Notes under the pieces: model-generated | Told to the model about the DNA's origin: nothing | The model's input: the letters and a program-made list of their open reading frames with translations, nothing else | Databases searched by the model: none | In this document: in pieces, positions 34,524 to 45,113 of the stretch | How positions within the stretch are numbered: position 1 is the first letter of the stretch | Layout of the letters: the number at the start of each line of letters is the position of its first letter | NCBI GenBank assembly: GCA_963681505.1 | Contig: OY811989.1 | Span: 5,473,335-5,537,334, forward strand | DNA length: 64,000 bases | DNA from: Eunapius fragilis | Taxonomy: Eukaryota > Porifera > Demospongiae > Spongillida > Spongillidae | Direction: 5' to 3' | Program-made: the position numbers and the translations under genes

Positions 34524-37500
34524 ATTCCTTTATAGATATGTCTTCTCTATGAAGCACTCCTTCAAGGGAGCACCCACAATAGTGTGCACCTCTAGGGGGG
34601 TGTCTCTATAATACTCCCTCCTCTAGGGGGTGTCCCCTAAATACTCCCTCCCCTAGGGTGTCCCTATAATACTCCCTCCTCTAGGGGGTGTCCCCTATAA
34701 TACTTCCTCTAAGGTGCAATTTCTTCTAGAGAGCACCCTGCTGAATACTTCATCCCATTCAGGTACCTGAGGGAGGAACCATTGGAGGTGCAAGTGTGGA
34801 CTAGTGTGCAGTCCAGAATGGAGGTGCCTCATCCCCAGGCCAGTGACAAGCTGCTAGGTTGCGCCTATGTAACATTGGCAGACTTGGCTTTCCAAGACAG
34901 CCACAGTGTCAGGTAAATAATGATGCACACATGTTGGTATATTAAGGAGATCACTGATGTACACATGTTGGTATAACCTGTGCCATGATTTAATTTCTTA
35001 TAGTGGCAACTTTCCCTTGTTCAAAAGTGGTGTGGATAGCCTCAACAACCAACACCTCCATCTCACTGTCAAAAGAACTGTTGTAGATGAACTGAAAGAG
35101 GACACTTCAGTTATTGAGATTATGGTATGCATTAAGTCTCCTTCCTCCCCACACACTCCTGCCCTTTCTCCTCCCCACACTCCTGCCCTCCCTCCTCCCC
35201 ACACCCCTGCCCTCCCTCCTCTCCACACTCCTACCCTTCCTCCTCCCCACACTCCTGCCCTCCCTCCTCCCCACACCCCTGCCCTCCCTCCTCTCCACAC
35301 CCCTGCCCTCCCTCCTCCCCACATCCCTGCCCTTCCTCCTCCCCACACCCTGCCCTCCCTCCTCCCCACACCCCATCCTCCCTCCTCCCCACACCCCCGC
35401 CCTCCCTCCTCCTCCCCCATGTATACTATTACTATATCACTGCGCTTATAGGATACACCTGATGAAAGACCACCCTCGGCCCCTCCTCCCCATGCCACTT
35501 CTGAACAGGCCCACCAAGAAGCTGGGATGCCCCAGTGCTCGATGGACACATTTGAAGCTCACCTTGCTGTGTGTGAGGCCTTGCACCTTCAAGATGTGGA
35601 CAGTCGTGAGCGGTAAGTGTGGAGCAGCAGAGGTGTGGGCAACACTCATTAACTGCCTTGCCTTTTACCATCAACATGCGTGAAGTAACGGTGACCCCAG
35701 GAGTGTCTATGTCACAGTACAGCCTCATCCCAATACAGACAGTATTGTTACTCCACTGGTCCACAACAATTCAAAGCCAGTATGGGACTACCAGTGTGTT
35801 GCCAAAATTCCAAACTACTATTTGGATTCAGTGGTAAGAGGGAAGAGTTTCAGTTATGTGGGATTGTGACAGTGCATAGTTGTACATAACCTTAGAGGGA
35901 GGGGTGCATTTTGTACATATGTATATGGAGCAGAGACAAGCTATAAAAGAACAGTATAAAGATGGCTCATGAATATGGTTCTCACACTGTTCCCAGTGTT
36001 CAGGTCTCGAGTTCCAGGTGTGGAGTACACATCAGAAAGTTGAAGAATGGACTGGGGAAGAGGACAGCTACCTCGGTTCTGCTCGTGTTGACCTCAGTGC
36101 CTTGTACTATGGGTTGGGACAGCTATGTGGATGGTACCATATTCTGGACTTTGGACAGCAGATAAGAGGCCAACTAAAGGTATGCATCGGCTATGAGCTA
36201 GTCCCTTGGAGGGTGTGGCATATCTGAGGGAGAGTGGCATATCCCCTTGGAGGGCTGTGGCATATCTGAGGATTGGTCCCTCGGAGGGGTGTGGCATATC
36301 TGAGGATTGGTCCCTCGGAGGGATGTGGCATATACGTTCATGGGAGGGTGTGTGGCATATCAGGAATCCAGGATAGCTTCCTCCTTTTTCTTTCCATCCA
36401 GGTGAGTATTTCACCAGCAAATAGGATACAGTATTCAAGTTCCCATCAAGCTACATCTGAGTACCGTGGTATGGAGTTACTCAGTCACATAGCCCACATG
36501 TCAGAAACACACCCACCTGATAGCAGAACCACATCAGTACTTTTCAAGGAGCTAAGGTCATTAGTAGTAACCAATGAATATTAATTATGAGGTTATTGTA
36601 AATGATTTAACTGTGGTTAATCCTTGTACTCAGAAAACATATTGATGAACTGGATAAAGTGATCCAAGCTAGGCTGGAAGAGAGAGGTATGTGACAAGTG
36701 CAGAGGAGGGGATAGGAAGTATGGAATGAAGGAGGGAGGGAGGTATGATGGAATGAAGGAGGGAGGTATGGAATGAAGGAGGGAGGTATGGAATGAAGGA
36801 GGGAGGGAGGTATGGAATGAAGGAGGGAGGGAGGTATGGAATGAAGGAGGGAGGGAGTTTTGGAATGAAGGTATAATGGAATGAAGATATGTATGGATGG
36901 AACGAAGGAGAGAGGGTTAAGATAGAGGGATATAATATATATGAAATGAAGGACAGGTTTAAATGGCAAAGAGAATGATGGAGTACAATCTATTCCTTAA
37001 ATACCTGTTTCCTCCCACATTCTCCTCACCCTTTACACATACTCACCATTTACACAAGTTATTGAGAGTTATGAGATTAGTTCTCTTCTTCATTTCCTTG
37101 TAGACCAAGTGGACATAGTTAATAGCCACACAGCCAACTGTGTATCCCCTATTCCTCCACCTTCGAATCAACCAGTATCAGCAGTTCATACAAAGCATTC
37201 AGCAGGCGTGGAGTCACTCCATTCTGCATCCATCCTAGACAACCACCTTACTGAAACGCATACTTTGAAGGGATCAGAGGGTCAGACACTCGCCTCCAAC
37301 CCATTAGAGGGTATTAAATATATCTCACATCCTACAAAAGATCAGACACATGTCTCTTGTCCATCCAAAAGTCAGATTCTTGTCTCAGAGGGTCAGGCAC
37401 ACGTCTCTCATGCATTAGAGGGTCGGGCTGCTACTGGTACTGTTTCTAGTTCTGAATCCCCAAACCATATAGAGACCCATGTATCAGGGTCACCAGATGT

Positions 37501-38251
37501 TCACATGGACCAAATAGAGACCCACGTATCAGGGTCACCAGGTGTTCACACGGGCCTCAGCATGGAGTACTGCTCTTCATCATTATCTCCAGAACAGTGC
37601 ACAGCCATTGGTCAGGAAACAACAAGTTGTTGCAGCACTCCTATCAGGTCACAGTCCAGTACCAGTCTAACAAGCGTGACAGGGTCCAGCAATGATGGCA
37701 CATTGGATAAAGAGGATGGTTCTGAAGGGGAACAGACAGATAGGTGTCAATTCGACAAGGTACAAGTGCACACAGATGTTCCTTTGATTGCAGAAAATAA
37801 AGGCAACCTTGATGGAGTGATGGAACATCCACACAATGGTGCCTCTACTACGTCCCACCATACCATTGCAGCTGACAATGATACACGTGTCTCATGCACA
37901 ACCTCATTTGTAACCCCACCACAGAAGGAAGATTCTCTTGCAACTCCACCCCCAAAACGGGTGGATTGTAAAGGATTTCCAACAGTTGATCTTCCAGACT
38001 TTTTTATGCAGCCGCATAAACTGGAGCAGACAATGCGATCGCTGCGTGCTGCAGCACTTTCAAGACCACCCCCAAGAAAATTACTTGTGGAGAGTGAGGG
38101 GAAACCTTCCAGAATATTTGAAAGACCGGACCAGCCTAAGTGGACAAAGGCTGGCTCACAGACCATAGATGCACATGAATTGTTATCACCGGCTGAAATG
38201 CAAAGAATAGCTAGAGTCTTCTCCTCTAAACCTCAGGGCCCACCAACCTAA
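25674..38251 (+). CDS. C2CD3: C2CD3, multi-C2-domain centriole elongation protein
   Basis: Thirty-one exons, all in phase, 2184 residues (human about 2350). Starts: 25674, 25798, 26042, 26267, 26439, 27038, 28008, 28467, 28700, 29184, 29412, 30045, 30978, 31147, 31316, 31836, 32063, 32270, 32551, 32726, 33185, 33823, 34251, 34763, 35004, 35452, 35701, 35997, 36402, 36634, 37104. Matching ends: 25743, 25981, 26145, 26384, 26975, 27293, 28411, 28597, 28818, 29348, 29648, 30227, 31082, 31233, 31420, 32004, 32230, 32493, 32658, 32857, 33608, 34131, 34362, 34912, 35124, 35612, 35833, 36179, 36556, 36686, 38251. Diagnostic matches to human C2CD3: [95 protein letters not shown]-type C2 end, [13 protein letters not shown]. 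The protein caps the distal centriole and is needed for distal appendages and ciliogenesis. The end of exon 11 is the least certain border. Confidence 0.95.
28838..29148. repeat. ATGT tetranucleotide repeat in a C2CD3 intron
   Basis: Long tgta run in the intron after exon 9, containing a duplicated block with gcatgcatgtatttatgta and gtacgtacgtaggtatg, so a higher-order duplication of about 66 bp has occurred inside the microsatellite. Confidence 0.95.
29775..30040. repeat. CT-rich simple repeat before C2CD3 exon 12
   Basis: Almost pure pyrimidine run (ctct, ccctcc) about 260 bp long that leads straight into the acceptor at 30044. It acts as an enlarged polypyrimidine tract. Confidence 0.93.
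30270..30455. repeat. TG dinucleotide repeat in a C2CD3 intron
   Basis: About 185 bp of tgtgtg with scattered gtat and gttt interruptions in the intron after exon 12. Confidence 0.95.
31440..31780. repeat. About 30-bp minisatellite in a C2CD3 intron
   Basis: About eleven units of acacacctaccagaccctcc plus tttccctctcc, ending 55 bp before the acceptor of exon 16. Each unit holds a pyrimidine run and CAG, so each resembles a weak splice acceptor. Confidence 0.93.
33655..33822. repeat. C/T-rich repeat before C2CD3 exon 22
   Basis: Repeated words ctcctccccatctgccctc run straight into the acceptor at 33822; an expanded polypyrimidine tract. Confidence 0.88.
34385..34705. repeat. Repeat of ctactccctcctctaggggg words with G run
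   Basis: Degenerate units of about 30 bp (atactccctcctctaggggg plus tgtcccct) around a poly-G run near 34493-34520, inside the intron before exon 24 of C2CD3. Confidence 0.85.
35140..35420. repeat. About 20-bp pyrimidine-rich minisatellite in C2CD3 intron
   Basis: About thirteen units of ctccccacactcctgccctc with small changes, between exons 25 and 26. The proline-rich frames over it are not coding. Confidence 0.92.
36180..36365. repeat. About 35-bp minisatellite in C2CD3 intron
   Basis: Four copies of gtccctcggaggggtgtggc plus atatctgaggattg follow the donor of exon 28. Confidence 0.85.
36715..36885. repeat. GGAGGTATGGAATGAA repeat in C2CD3 intron
   Basis: Units of ggtatggaatgaaggaggga recur seven or so times between exons 30 and 31. 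The open frame on the opposite strand is an artefact. Confidence 0.88.
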
Positions 38252-38668
38252 GCAAAAGTCACTACTTGTATGCATGTGTGTATATGTATAATATTATATT
38301 ATGTGGTATGTTATAAAATCGAAGAGATTGACGCAGAATAGAATGCCACCACTGGAGGTAAGGAATGTTCTGTGTTAATATTTGAAACATGAGACATCGA
38401 AAACTAGTTAATGGGGGTACTGACAATTAATACTCATGTCACACAAGACATAACTACTATCTCCTCAGAGATTTCACATGCTCAACTGAACTACTGACAT
38501 TGAGGAAAGCAGTAAATCTTGTTGCATTACATTAGTAACCTTCTGCATGACCACTTCTAGCTACATTAATACATTTTCATAGACAGAATTGCATGAAATT
38601 GTTGTGGTCGAACTTATTTATAGTTTCGAATGGACTACCTGATTGTGACGCAAATATGCTGGATGGAA

Positions 38669-38764
38669 GTACCCAGACCCACGTTTTCACAGCTACGGGT
38701 GGATTACATCACCGCTACGTAAAGTGGTGATGTAATCCACCCGCAGCTGTGAAAACATGAGTAC
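38669..38764. mobile_element. Palindromic mini-element related to the RecQ-carrying transposon
   Basis: Near-perfect palindrome of about 96 bp, starting agtacccagacccacgtttt and ending in its complement. The inner words gatggattacatca-like and ccgctacg match the terminal repeats of the larger element at 58418-59255, so it looks like a pair of terminal repeats with the interior lost. Confidence 0.8.
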
Positions 38765-39426
38765 TCTGCACGCAATGTACACGACCATGTGCTCCAAATG
38801 GAATCGTTGCAATAATTTTTATAACTTATTAATTGAATTGGACTCAACGCGCGCTCGCTAGCTTGAAAGTCAGCCAAAATTGAATGAAGTAAGTATTCGC
38901 TCTGAAAGATGTATATTATTATTATGTCCCGGTCTGCTGATTATACTGCGATATTATTGTACTGCGATTTATACCTCTATACGGGCATGCGTAGTTATGG
39001 AAAGGGTCCAGTTAGTAAAATGAAACAAAGGTGCGGGTTACAGGATCTCGTCCCCGTATAATGAATCACCACTGACTTTGCCGACGTCGTAGATATTACA
39101 TGTATAACGGATATCTTATTCCATACATTGCCAACATCTACGGCTATTTTTTCATCAAGCATTACCAGATTTGATTGGTCGTTTACTGAAAGGGGCGAAT
39201 CGTGCTACGTGACGTCACTTCCCGTTACGCGTCGCGGTGTGGTCAGGGCCGCCAGTCGGCCATTTTAACCTAACCACAAAAGTTCATGGAACAGGGCTGT
39301 TCCAACTACCTGCGCAACTATGAAAGGGAGTCTAGTTGTGTCAGTGCAAGCTTGGTCAGTGCGAAGAATTCGCACAGTAACGTAATCTCATACACTAAAT
39401 TCTTTAGTTCTGTTGTTTAGGGTGTA

Positions 39427-39466
39427 CATAGATTATAGAGTACTATACTCTACTCTATAATCTATG
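39427..39466. repeat. Short perfect hairpin
   Basis: Arms catagattatagagta and tactctataatctatg, 16 bp each, around an 8-bp loop. Possibly a small MITE or the remains of one. No function can be assigned. Confidence 0.7.
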
Positions 39467-40485
39467 GGGTGTAGTTTTCCATCATCGTTGTAGCATTTAA
39501 AAAAATTCTTGATCTGCATTCTGGTGAACAGACCAGTGCTTCTCTGTAGTAGCCAACTGTGGCCTACATGCAAAGAAACAGAAAAGAATTGCATAGACTT
39601 AAAAACATGTAACACTTTAATAACATATTTCTGAATCTGCTACCAGTAGGCAAAGAGATTGCATGCACCAGTGATTTAGTCACTCTACTCAAATATTGCT
39701 CTCAGGCTCATCCGCCACATCGCCCACATGAGTATTGCCCTCTTTCATTTTCACATTGTCCTTGTCGTTTTCCTTCACATTGTGCTTTCACACCATCCTC
39801 TTTTTCTTTCTTTTTTCATCCTTCACATCCTCCAAAACGTATGTGGAAAAAATGTGCCCTACTTAGGTAGATTAAGGCTGGATCGGACATATGTTTTTTT
39901 TTAACATGAGTTGCACATATATGTCATATTACCCAACACGTCACGAGACTGCTTCAAAAGGTGGTAGAATTCCTCCGCTTACAGCTAGTCTTATAATTAT
40001 TCATGATTGGGTGCTCATTTACTTTCTATACTGACAACAGCAATCAAACATAGCAAAATGAATGCTAACACAACACCTTCCGCTTGACTTTGTCAACAAT
40101 GCTATAAGAACTTGATCGTTCTTCAAACTATTGGCACTTATTATTCTATTAGCATCTTTTGGAAATGCAGAAACTACTGAGGTTATATTTGAACATATCC
40201 ATCGTCCACTGGATACATGACACCTCGTTAGAGCATGCACAATAGTCACCATCCTGTTACATAACTGGTTGTCTGGTTGTGTACCCAGTTGTCCAGCGGA
40301 ACATAGATACACAATATTATGTCATGCCCCTCCCCCCCCCCAACGTTACTATGTATGTGTCCCATCCACTCCATAAAGATAACTGTGCATCATTTGGAGT
40401 GCACATCATGTTAAAAACACACAATACTATCCACATTAAAATTACTGGAGCTAAATGTAATTAATTATTATCAATTTATTGTAGC

Positions 40486-42558
40486 ATGTCTGTTGGAGAT
40501 CTGCATCAGAGCAGTGGCATGACCCCTGAGCCTTCCACTGCATCCTCGAACATCAAAGGAGAGAGTGTAGAATATGTCAACCAAAAATCTGGTACCTTGC
40601 ATGTTAAAAAAACACAAGTTCTTCCATGGAAGGATCAAGAAGGGAATAGTTTCAATTGCATTTCTCAATATGGGGATGGCGATTTCATAGCTTGTGAAAA
40701 CTGTTCAGAAGAAAGCAATGATGCTTGTGCATTCTGCTGCACATGTGTTGAATTCCTTTGTACAACCTGCCACGAATCTCACAAGCGGTTACGAAAATTG
40801 TCACAGCATAATGTAATTACATTTGACAAGGAAGCAGGCAAGCAGCTGCAGTCAGTTACCAAGGCAGTTGAACAACTCTGCCCTCAACCTAACCATAATG
40901 GAAATTTAACACATTATTGTGAAAGTTGTAAATGTCTCATTTGTCAGGACTGCACTGATGGTGTTCACAAAGGTCACAAGAATTTCCCACTGCCTTCTGG
41001 TGAAAAAGGTGATCAGAGTGAAAGTGAAAAGAACATTGCACTTGTGTGTGCTCAAGACATTATGAAAAAACTGTCTACTGCTACCGAAATTGATGATAGC
41101 ATGATTCAGCAGCTTGAGATACAAAAGCAGATATTTTCTCAGGATATTAATCATGCCTTTGAACGTCTACAGCAAACCTTGAAACTAAGGAAAAATGCAT
41201 TATTGTCAAAGTTGGAAGATATCACTGCTTTCAAAGTGGCACTACTTGTTCAGCGGAAGAAGAAGTGCGAGAGGATGGCTCATAATACTAAACAATACAC
41301 TGAGTTGGTCTCCCGTGGTCAGATAGCAGTGGCACACACAGAGCTGCAGAGCATTCAACTGGCTGTGGACAGTCATGGTGTACCGCATGATGAAGAAATG
41401 ACCTTGAAGGTTCTATTGCAGTTCAATGAAATTCCTAAACAACTGTCACAACTAGGTGATGTTCTTGGTTTCTCTCCATCCCCTTCTAACAGTGTCTGGT
41501 TTTCTGCATCGGTGGCTAAAGTGAATGTGAGTTATCGTGTTGAGGTTGAGACCAGGAACACAAATAATGAGAAGTACACTTGTGGTGGTCTAAAATTAAT
41601 AGCTAAGCTTACATCTAAGGCATATAGGCAAGAGTTTGTGATTACAGGACTGGTGGATGATCATGGAGATGGCAAATATACTGTTACTTTTAATGTTTCA
41701 GCTGCTGGTACGTACCAGTTGCAGATTTTGATGGACGGTCAGCATATCAAGAGGAGCCCCTCGGACATTGAGGTGGTGGCTAATTATGCCTATTTCAGTC
41801 TTCTAAAGGTTATCTCTGTAAGTAATCCACTGTGTGTAGCATTGGACAATGAGGGGAATATTTATGCTGGGAATAGCAATTCCGTTTTCATTCTTGATAA
41901 TACTGGCCAGCTAAAAAAACAAATTCCTGGATTTGGGAATGTATACAGTATATGTGTGCATGGAGATGTGGTGTTCGTAGCTGACTATAATAAATATTGC
42001 ATTAAGAAGCTAACACCAACAGGAGAAGTGATAAGTACCATATCCTCACAGGTAAACAAGCCACATTCTGTGGTTCTAGACGGTCACAATAGAATAATAG
42101 TTTCTGATAGTGGAAATAACAGGATCCAAATTTATGATGAAAATGGTGTGTGGTTGTCACACATAGATGGAGCCAACAATGGTTTTAGTGCTCCAAGGTG
42201 TATTGCATTGGACCCACGAGGCAATATACACGTTGCCTGCAATTTAAATGCCATCCTGGTCTTCACTCCTCAAGGCACGCTTTATAGAATGTATGGCGAT
42301 GTGAAGAATCCGTTAGGAATTGCCATTGACAAAGAAGGTTACAGCATTGTGTGTGAAGCAGGTGGCCGTCTTACTGTTTTCCATCCTCACGGCAACAAAG
42401 TCTACTCCACACAGTCGAATCCCCATCAACCGATGGTTCAAACATCATGTGATATTTCGTCACCTCAAGGAATTGCACTGGATTCAAATGGTGATACATT
42501 GTATGTTGCAAACTCTAATGACAATATTTTAGTGTATTCAGTATCAAAATCAATGTAA
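40486..42558 (+). CDS. B-box / coiled-coil / filamin / NHL-repeat protein (TRIM-NHL-like)
   Basis: One uninterrupted frame of 690 residues. Two zinc B-boxes lie at about residues 70-108 (CENC...CAFCCTCVEFLCTTCHESH) and 132-170 (CPQPNHNGNLTHYC...CQDC...HKGHK). A coiled coil follows at about 195-300, then a filamin-type immunoglobulin fold at about 330-430 (GTYQLQILMDGQHIKRSP) and NHL-type propeller repeats from about 445 to the end (SDSGNNRIQIYDENG, GIALDSNGDTLYVAN). This is the TRIM2/TRIM3/TRIM71-like order but the N-terminal RING finger is missing; the first 60 residues have no zinc pattern. An acceptor-like ttgtag just before the ATG leaves room for an upstream exon. Without RING it would not be a classical E3 ligase. 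An AATAAA signal follows the stop near 42612. Confidence 0.92.
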   Translation: MSVGDLHQSSGMTPEPSTASSNIKGESVEYVNQKSGTLHVKKTQVLPWKDQEGNSFNCISQYGDGDFIACENCSEESNDACAFCCTCVEFLCTTCHESHKRLRKLSQHNVITFDKEAGKQLQSVTKAVEQLCPQPNHNGNLTHYCESCKCLICQDCTDGVHKGHKNFPLPSGEKGDQSESEKNIALVCAQDIMKKLSTATEIDDSMIQQLEIQKQIFSQDINHAFERLQQTLKLRKNALLSKLEDITAFKVALLVQRKKKCERMAHNTKQYTELVSRGQIAVAHTELQSIQLAVDSHGVPHDEEMTLKVLLQFNEIPKQLSQLGDVLGFSPSPSNSVWFSASVAKVNVSYRVEVETRNTNNEKYTCGGLKLIAKLTSKAYRQEFVITGLVDDHGDGKYTVTFNVSAAGTYQLQILMDGQHIKRSPSDIEVVANYAYFSLLKVISVSNPLCVALDNEGNIYAGNSNSVFILDNTGQLKKQIPGFGNVYSICVHGDVVFVADYNKYCIKKLTPTGEVISTISSQVNKPHSVVLDGHNRIIVSDSGNNRIQIYDENGVWLSHIDGANNGFSAPRCIALDPRGNIHVACNLNAILVFTPQGTLYRMYGDVKNPLGIAIDKEGYSIVCEAGGRLTVFHPHGNKVYSTQSNPHQPMVQTSCDISSPQGIALDSNGDTLYVANSNDNILVYSVSKSM

Positions 42559-43285
42559 TTCAAAACTCATTTTCTACTGTGAATGACTTGTATTGTAAGT
42601 ATGTTATTGTTAATAAAATGTAATAATTTATACTTAACTGACTCTTTGCCTTGTTACTGTTATGTCAATTATCTAGTCTTGTTTCCAGATTCAATTTTGG
42701 CACAGCACTTATCACATTATGTATATGCTTGCTTGTATGTAAATGGTCTGTGTTTGTAAGGGTACAGGATGCTTTCTATAGACTGGACACAAGAGAATGC
42801 TTCTTGTCTAGACTAGGCTAACTAGACAGGACACAAGGGAGAGAGAATGAATTGACTACTGCTGAACAAGATTCAAGACACAAGAATATAGATGCCCTAG
42901 TGTGTGTACCATAGGACAGTAGACCTATTGATGTTTAATGGACATGCTATTGAATAACACAACTACTAATATAATTTGGGCATATTTAAATGCTAGTTGT
43001 GTTTGACAGAACTCCTAATAGTGCCATATGAAAACCATGCAGGACTCTTCTATACGTTTACAGTCTACAAGATGAACTGAAGAATTATGGCATCTGAGTT
43101 ATTGTACCACAGAGACAGCTGCAGACACCTGTGGTGTCATATTTTTCTCTTGCAGTAATTTCTGTTGCATAATTCATATCCTTTAAAATACACTATGTAC
43201 ATAGCATCATTACATATATGAGGTAAGCACTGTTCTATATCAACAACACAAACGCGATAACACACAACACAGGTACACGCAATAT
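42559..43285. other. Convergent 3' region, nothing recognised
   Basis: Probably holds the 3' untranslated regions of the B-box/NHL gene (+) and VPS26C (-). No repeat or additional gene seen. Confidence 0.55.
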
Positions 43286-44179
43286 TCAGTATCTCGTAAG
43301 CCTAATTGGGAAATTCTCTGATACAAGGTGATCATCTGAGAATATGATGACAATGTTCATCTCAAACTCCACTTTGAAGTTAGTTGCGTTAAGCGTAGGG
43401 CAGGTGAACAGCCGCGGGAATATCATGTAGATAGGTATGGGGACCCCTCTGCACACATCGCCTTCAGCTATCTGTATGTTCTGTATCTCGGTGGGGTCAC
43501 GGGCGTATCCCTCTGCACAGCCGCAGGTCTCCACACGCACTAGCTGGATCTCAATGGACTTGATGGTCTGCTTGCAGTGTTCAACCACTAGCTCACCAAG
43601 CAAGGGTTTTGTGATGCAACAGTCGACGGTTTCTATACGGCCTTTTACGAGAAATTCCGGAACTGACCCCTGGTTTTTTGTGTTCTCGAGGGATTGAGGT
43701 GATATTTCGAATGGCACGGACTTCACCACTGCGCGGTCGGTGTCTTCCTTATACTCGACAATGAATTCGGCAACTTTCTGTACGTCCTTGCTGAGTAAGG
43801 AGCGCTTCATGTCGACTTTCAGAAGGTAGGTTATATTCACAAAGACACCGTGATACGTCTCATACAATTTCTTATTGACTTTTGGACGCAACGGCACCTC
43901 AAAAGGGATTTCCGTATTCCCTGCAGGAAATTTTCCAGGTCTTACAAGATCAATTGTGTAATTAACCAGCTCAATCGGTTTCAAAGAATTATAGAAGGCC
44001 TCGAACACGCCCACGCTCTTTGCGCTAAGTTGCAACGTAACTTGCCCTTCCATCGTTAGAAAAAGACCGCTGTGGCTCAGTTCGCTTTTGGAGGTAATCA
44101 CAACAGCTCCTTTGAGAGTTTCTCCTTCCTTGTATACTTTACTTGCCTTCTTCAACTTAATGTCCAACGAAACAGCCAT
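43286..44179 (-). CDS. VPS26C: VPS26C (DSCR3), Retriever complex subunit
   Basis: Intronless minus-strand gene of 297 residues, the same length as human VPS26C. It matches along its whole length: MEGQVTLQLSAKSVGVFEAF, GKFPAGNTEIPFEVPL, LYETYHGVFVNITY, DMKRSLLSKD, VRVETCGCAEGYARDPTEIQ, NIQIAEGDVCRG, MIFPRLFTCPTL, FKVEFEMNIV and the C-terminal ENFPIRL. The arrestin-like fold binds VPS35L and, with VPS29, makes the Retriever complex that returns membrane proteins from endosomes to the surface. The absence of introns contrasts with its neighbours. It starts 135 bp from FHIP1 on the other strand, and a cacgtgagg word lies between the two. Confidence 0.97.
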   Translation of the reverse strand: MAVSLDIKLKKASKVYKEGETLKGAVVITSKSELSHSGLFLTMEGQVTLQLSAKSVGVFEAFYNSLKPIELVNYTIDLVRPGKFPAGNTEIPFEVPLRPKVNKKLYETYHGVFVNITYLLKVDMKRSLLSKDVQKVAEFIVEYKEDTDRAVVKSVPFEISPQSLENTKNQGSVPEFLVKGRIETVDCCITKPLLGELVVEHCKQTIKSIEIQLVRVETCGCAEGYARDPTEIQNIQIAEGDVCRGVPIPIYMIFPRLFTCPTLNATNFKVEFEMNIVIIFSDDHLVSENFPIRLTRY

Positions 44180-44314
44180 TTTAGGCGGTGCTTTATAGTC
44201 ACGTGAGGAGCCAAATTAAATTTAGTCATGTTAACTTTTCAGTAGTGAGCGTTCTTTAGAATCGCAGCTTTGGGCCTTTGGTTAATACATTGCTGTGATG
44301 AGCTGCAAGCAGCA
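44180..44314. promoter_or_regulatory. Probable bidirectional promoter, VPS26C and FHIP1
   Basis: 135 bp separate the divergent start codons at 44179 and 44315. The spacer contains tcacgtgagg (E-box/CLEAR-like core CACGTG). Both genes act in endosome traffic, so joint control is plausible. Inference from arrangement. Confidence 0.5.
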
Positions 44315-45075
44315 ATGGACAAAAAATCTTATACGAGCTTAAATCCTTTTGGCGATGACGAGGACGACGATAGTGAAGGCGAGAAGGGAGTAGCCCCCGG
44401 GGGTTCAACCCCGGCTGCATCGACGCTCCCGTCGTCGTTTGACATTCTTCATCATTGGCAGGCCCTGTCTTACGCGTTCGATACGTCCCAGATGGACCGC
44501 TTTGTGCTAGACACTATGCGAGAGCACCTGCTGGCGATAGCACGTATGGTGGGAGACGAGAAGCCGTCGCTCAACGGGCAGATGGGAGCCAACCTCGAGT
44601 ACCTGCTGAGCGAGAATGCCGTAGAGTCCGTGTATCTCTACATAACGCGGCAGAAGGCTTGCGGGACGGAGGCTCGCATTATCCTGCTCAGGTTCTTTGG
44701 CGAGCTTTTCGCAAGGTCGCGCCAAGCCGTGTTGATCCACGAACAGATCCTGCGACCCCTGAACCGGCTGCTACGCTCGTGTGAGGGCGTGGACAACAGG
44801 GAACTCACCGAGGCCCTCGTATTTGTGGTGCACAGGCTGTGCATGATGGTACAGGAGAATAACTCGTTGCTCGATCTCTTCTTCACCGATTCAAAGCTCC
44901 AGCAGCAGTCCAAGTTTTTTGTGTTCACACAGCTTGTGCCCCACATGCACAGTTGTGCAGATGTGGGGAAGATGGCCAGAGATGGTCTCCTGCTTTGTGT
45001 GTCATTGGCTGCACAGTTGTCAACCTCCAATCTCGGGGTTTTCATTACTTCTGACAGCAACTTCTGCCAGGTATA

Positions 45076-45113
<38 letters not shown>

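Larger units (their letters stand above)
38252..40485. other. Intergenic region between C2CD3 and the B-box/NHL gene
   Basis: No gene recognised. It holds a palindromic element (38669-38764), a short hairpin (39427-39466) and a gtgacgtcac word near 39210 that resembles a CRE site. A splice-acceptor-like ttattgtag stands directly before the next start codon (40486), so an untranslated or coding upstream exon could lie here, but I could not identify one. Confidence 0.55.
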
